Shown here: positions 42,022-42,396 of the stretch, piece after piece
How positions within the stretch are numbered: position 1 is the first letter of the stretch
Layout: the number at the start of each line of letters is the position of its first letter
Program-made: the position numbers and the translations under genes
Source: an uncultured Akkermansia sp.
GTDB taxonomy: Bacteria > Verrucomicrobiota > Verrucomicrobiia > Verrucomicrobiales > Akkermansiaceae
Reading direction: 5' to 3'
Assembly: GCA_947626545.1 (NCBI GenBank)
Contig: CANQSS010000017.1
Span: 1-42,396, forward strand
Length of the DNA: 42,396 nucleotides
The notes under the pieces: model-generated
What the model was told of the DNA's origin: nothing
Databases searched by the model: none
Seen by the model: only the letters and a program-made list of their open reading frames with translations

Positions 42022-42335
42022 TAATTTACGATTTATGATTTACGATTTACGATTTGGAATTTAGCGCGCCTGCGACGCGAAAATTTTGCGAAACAGGTGC
42101 GGAGGAATGTAGTGGAACCATGCGCGAGTGTGGTTAAAAAGGGGCAGTGGCGTCTGGCTGTGCCTATGTACGATTTACGACATGCTCGACGGAGGTAAGG
42201 CGTTTAACTTGGCCCAAAAATCGTGACGACAGCGGTCATCATGATGACGGATCTAAAGAACCTCTCTGCATACGTTGATAATTGAAAAAGAATCCGCGCA
42301 ACGCGCACATTATTAATAAATCGTACATCGTACAC
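42022..42335. repeat. Dispersed palindromic element, copy j (compound, hairpins lost)
   Basis: The left part has TTTACGAT units (42024-42054) and GGAATTTAGCGCGCCTGCGACGCG. The middle holds GTGGTTAAAAAGGGGCAGTGGCG, shared with copy f. The right part, from about 42211, is the conserved body (CAAAAATCGTGACGACAGCGG, TCATCATGATGACGG), the A-run with GCGC-AAC-GCGC, ATTATTAATAAATCGTACATCG and the end near 42335. The two outer ends are inverted, as in copies g and h, but neither has a hairpin. The last 60 bases of the window hold a possible -10 TAGAAT (42372-42377) and nothing else. Confidence 0.65.
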
Positions 42336-42396
42336 GGTTAATTAGGGGTGTTAAAATACGCGGGACTGAGGTAGAATAACCGCAGTTGCGGAAGAA

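Overview
The window looks like a chromosomal segment of a Verrucomicrobiota bacterium, possibly an Akkermansia-like gut lineage. This rests on gene content and not on any search: an M60 (mucin/enhancin-type) metallopeptidase fused to ankyrin repeats, GYF_2/DUF805 membrane proteins, a DUF362/polyferredoxin pair, a C4-zinc L32, and many genes without a Shine-Dalgarno sequence. It is mostly core genes in short operons, separated by intergenic spaces rich in one repeat family. No rRNA, tRNA or CRISPR array was recognised.

Layout. 1-500: the start of a leftward, transposase-like gene, a strongly structured non-coding stretch upstream of it, and a truncated repeat. 0.5-3 kb: yceD-rpmF facing an ABC-F ATPase. 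3.3-7.5 kb: acetolactate synthase, then three tandem DUF805 membrane proteins. 7.5-9.7 kb: lysine 2,3-aminomutase, then a divergent pair of small DNA-binding proteins (ribbon-helix-helix and AP2-like). 9.8-14.2 kb: glutamate decarboxylase, RNase III, an ankyrin membrane protein and a secreted coiled-coil protein. 14.5-18.9 kb, all leftward: a CsoR-CopZ-CopA copper operon, argG and a zinc-type ArsR. 19.3-24.5 kb: ftsK, fabF, a small membrane protein and recR. 24.7-32.5 kb: a Tat-exported DUF362 protein with a membrane polyferredoxin, a Sel1 protein, queG, a YugP-like protease, a thioredoxin-fold lipoprotein and trpS. 32.7-36.5 kb: a two-gene cassette of an anchored ankyrin protein and the M60-ankyrin protease, whose ankyrin parts are paralogous. 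36.5-41.9 kb: an RND pump whose periplasmic adaptor is a head-to-tail tandem of two adaptor units in one chain.

Three cross-cutting patterns stand out. (1) A dispersed element recurs about ten times. It has a 10-12 bp palindromic hairpin end (GGCAAACGCATT / AATGCGTTTGCC), a short TACGATG array, a GC mini-hairpin with a T-run, and a conserved AT-rich body. In seven copies the hairpin end points at, and sits 1-23 bp upstream of, the predicted -35 box of the neighbouring gene; two copies carry compensatory changes in the hairpin arms. (2) Many predicted -10 boxes lie only 6-11 nt before the ATG, which suggests widespread leaderless transcripts. (3) A 16-nt word, TTTTCTTGGGACGGAT, occurs exactly three times, upstream of ilvB, the DUF362 gene and the RND adaptor, and may mark a regulon.

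All calls come from reading the sequence and its translations by eye. Family names are pattern recognition. Promoters, operators and the structured RNA are predictions.
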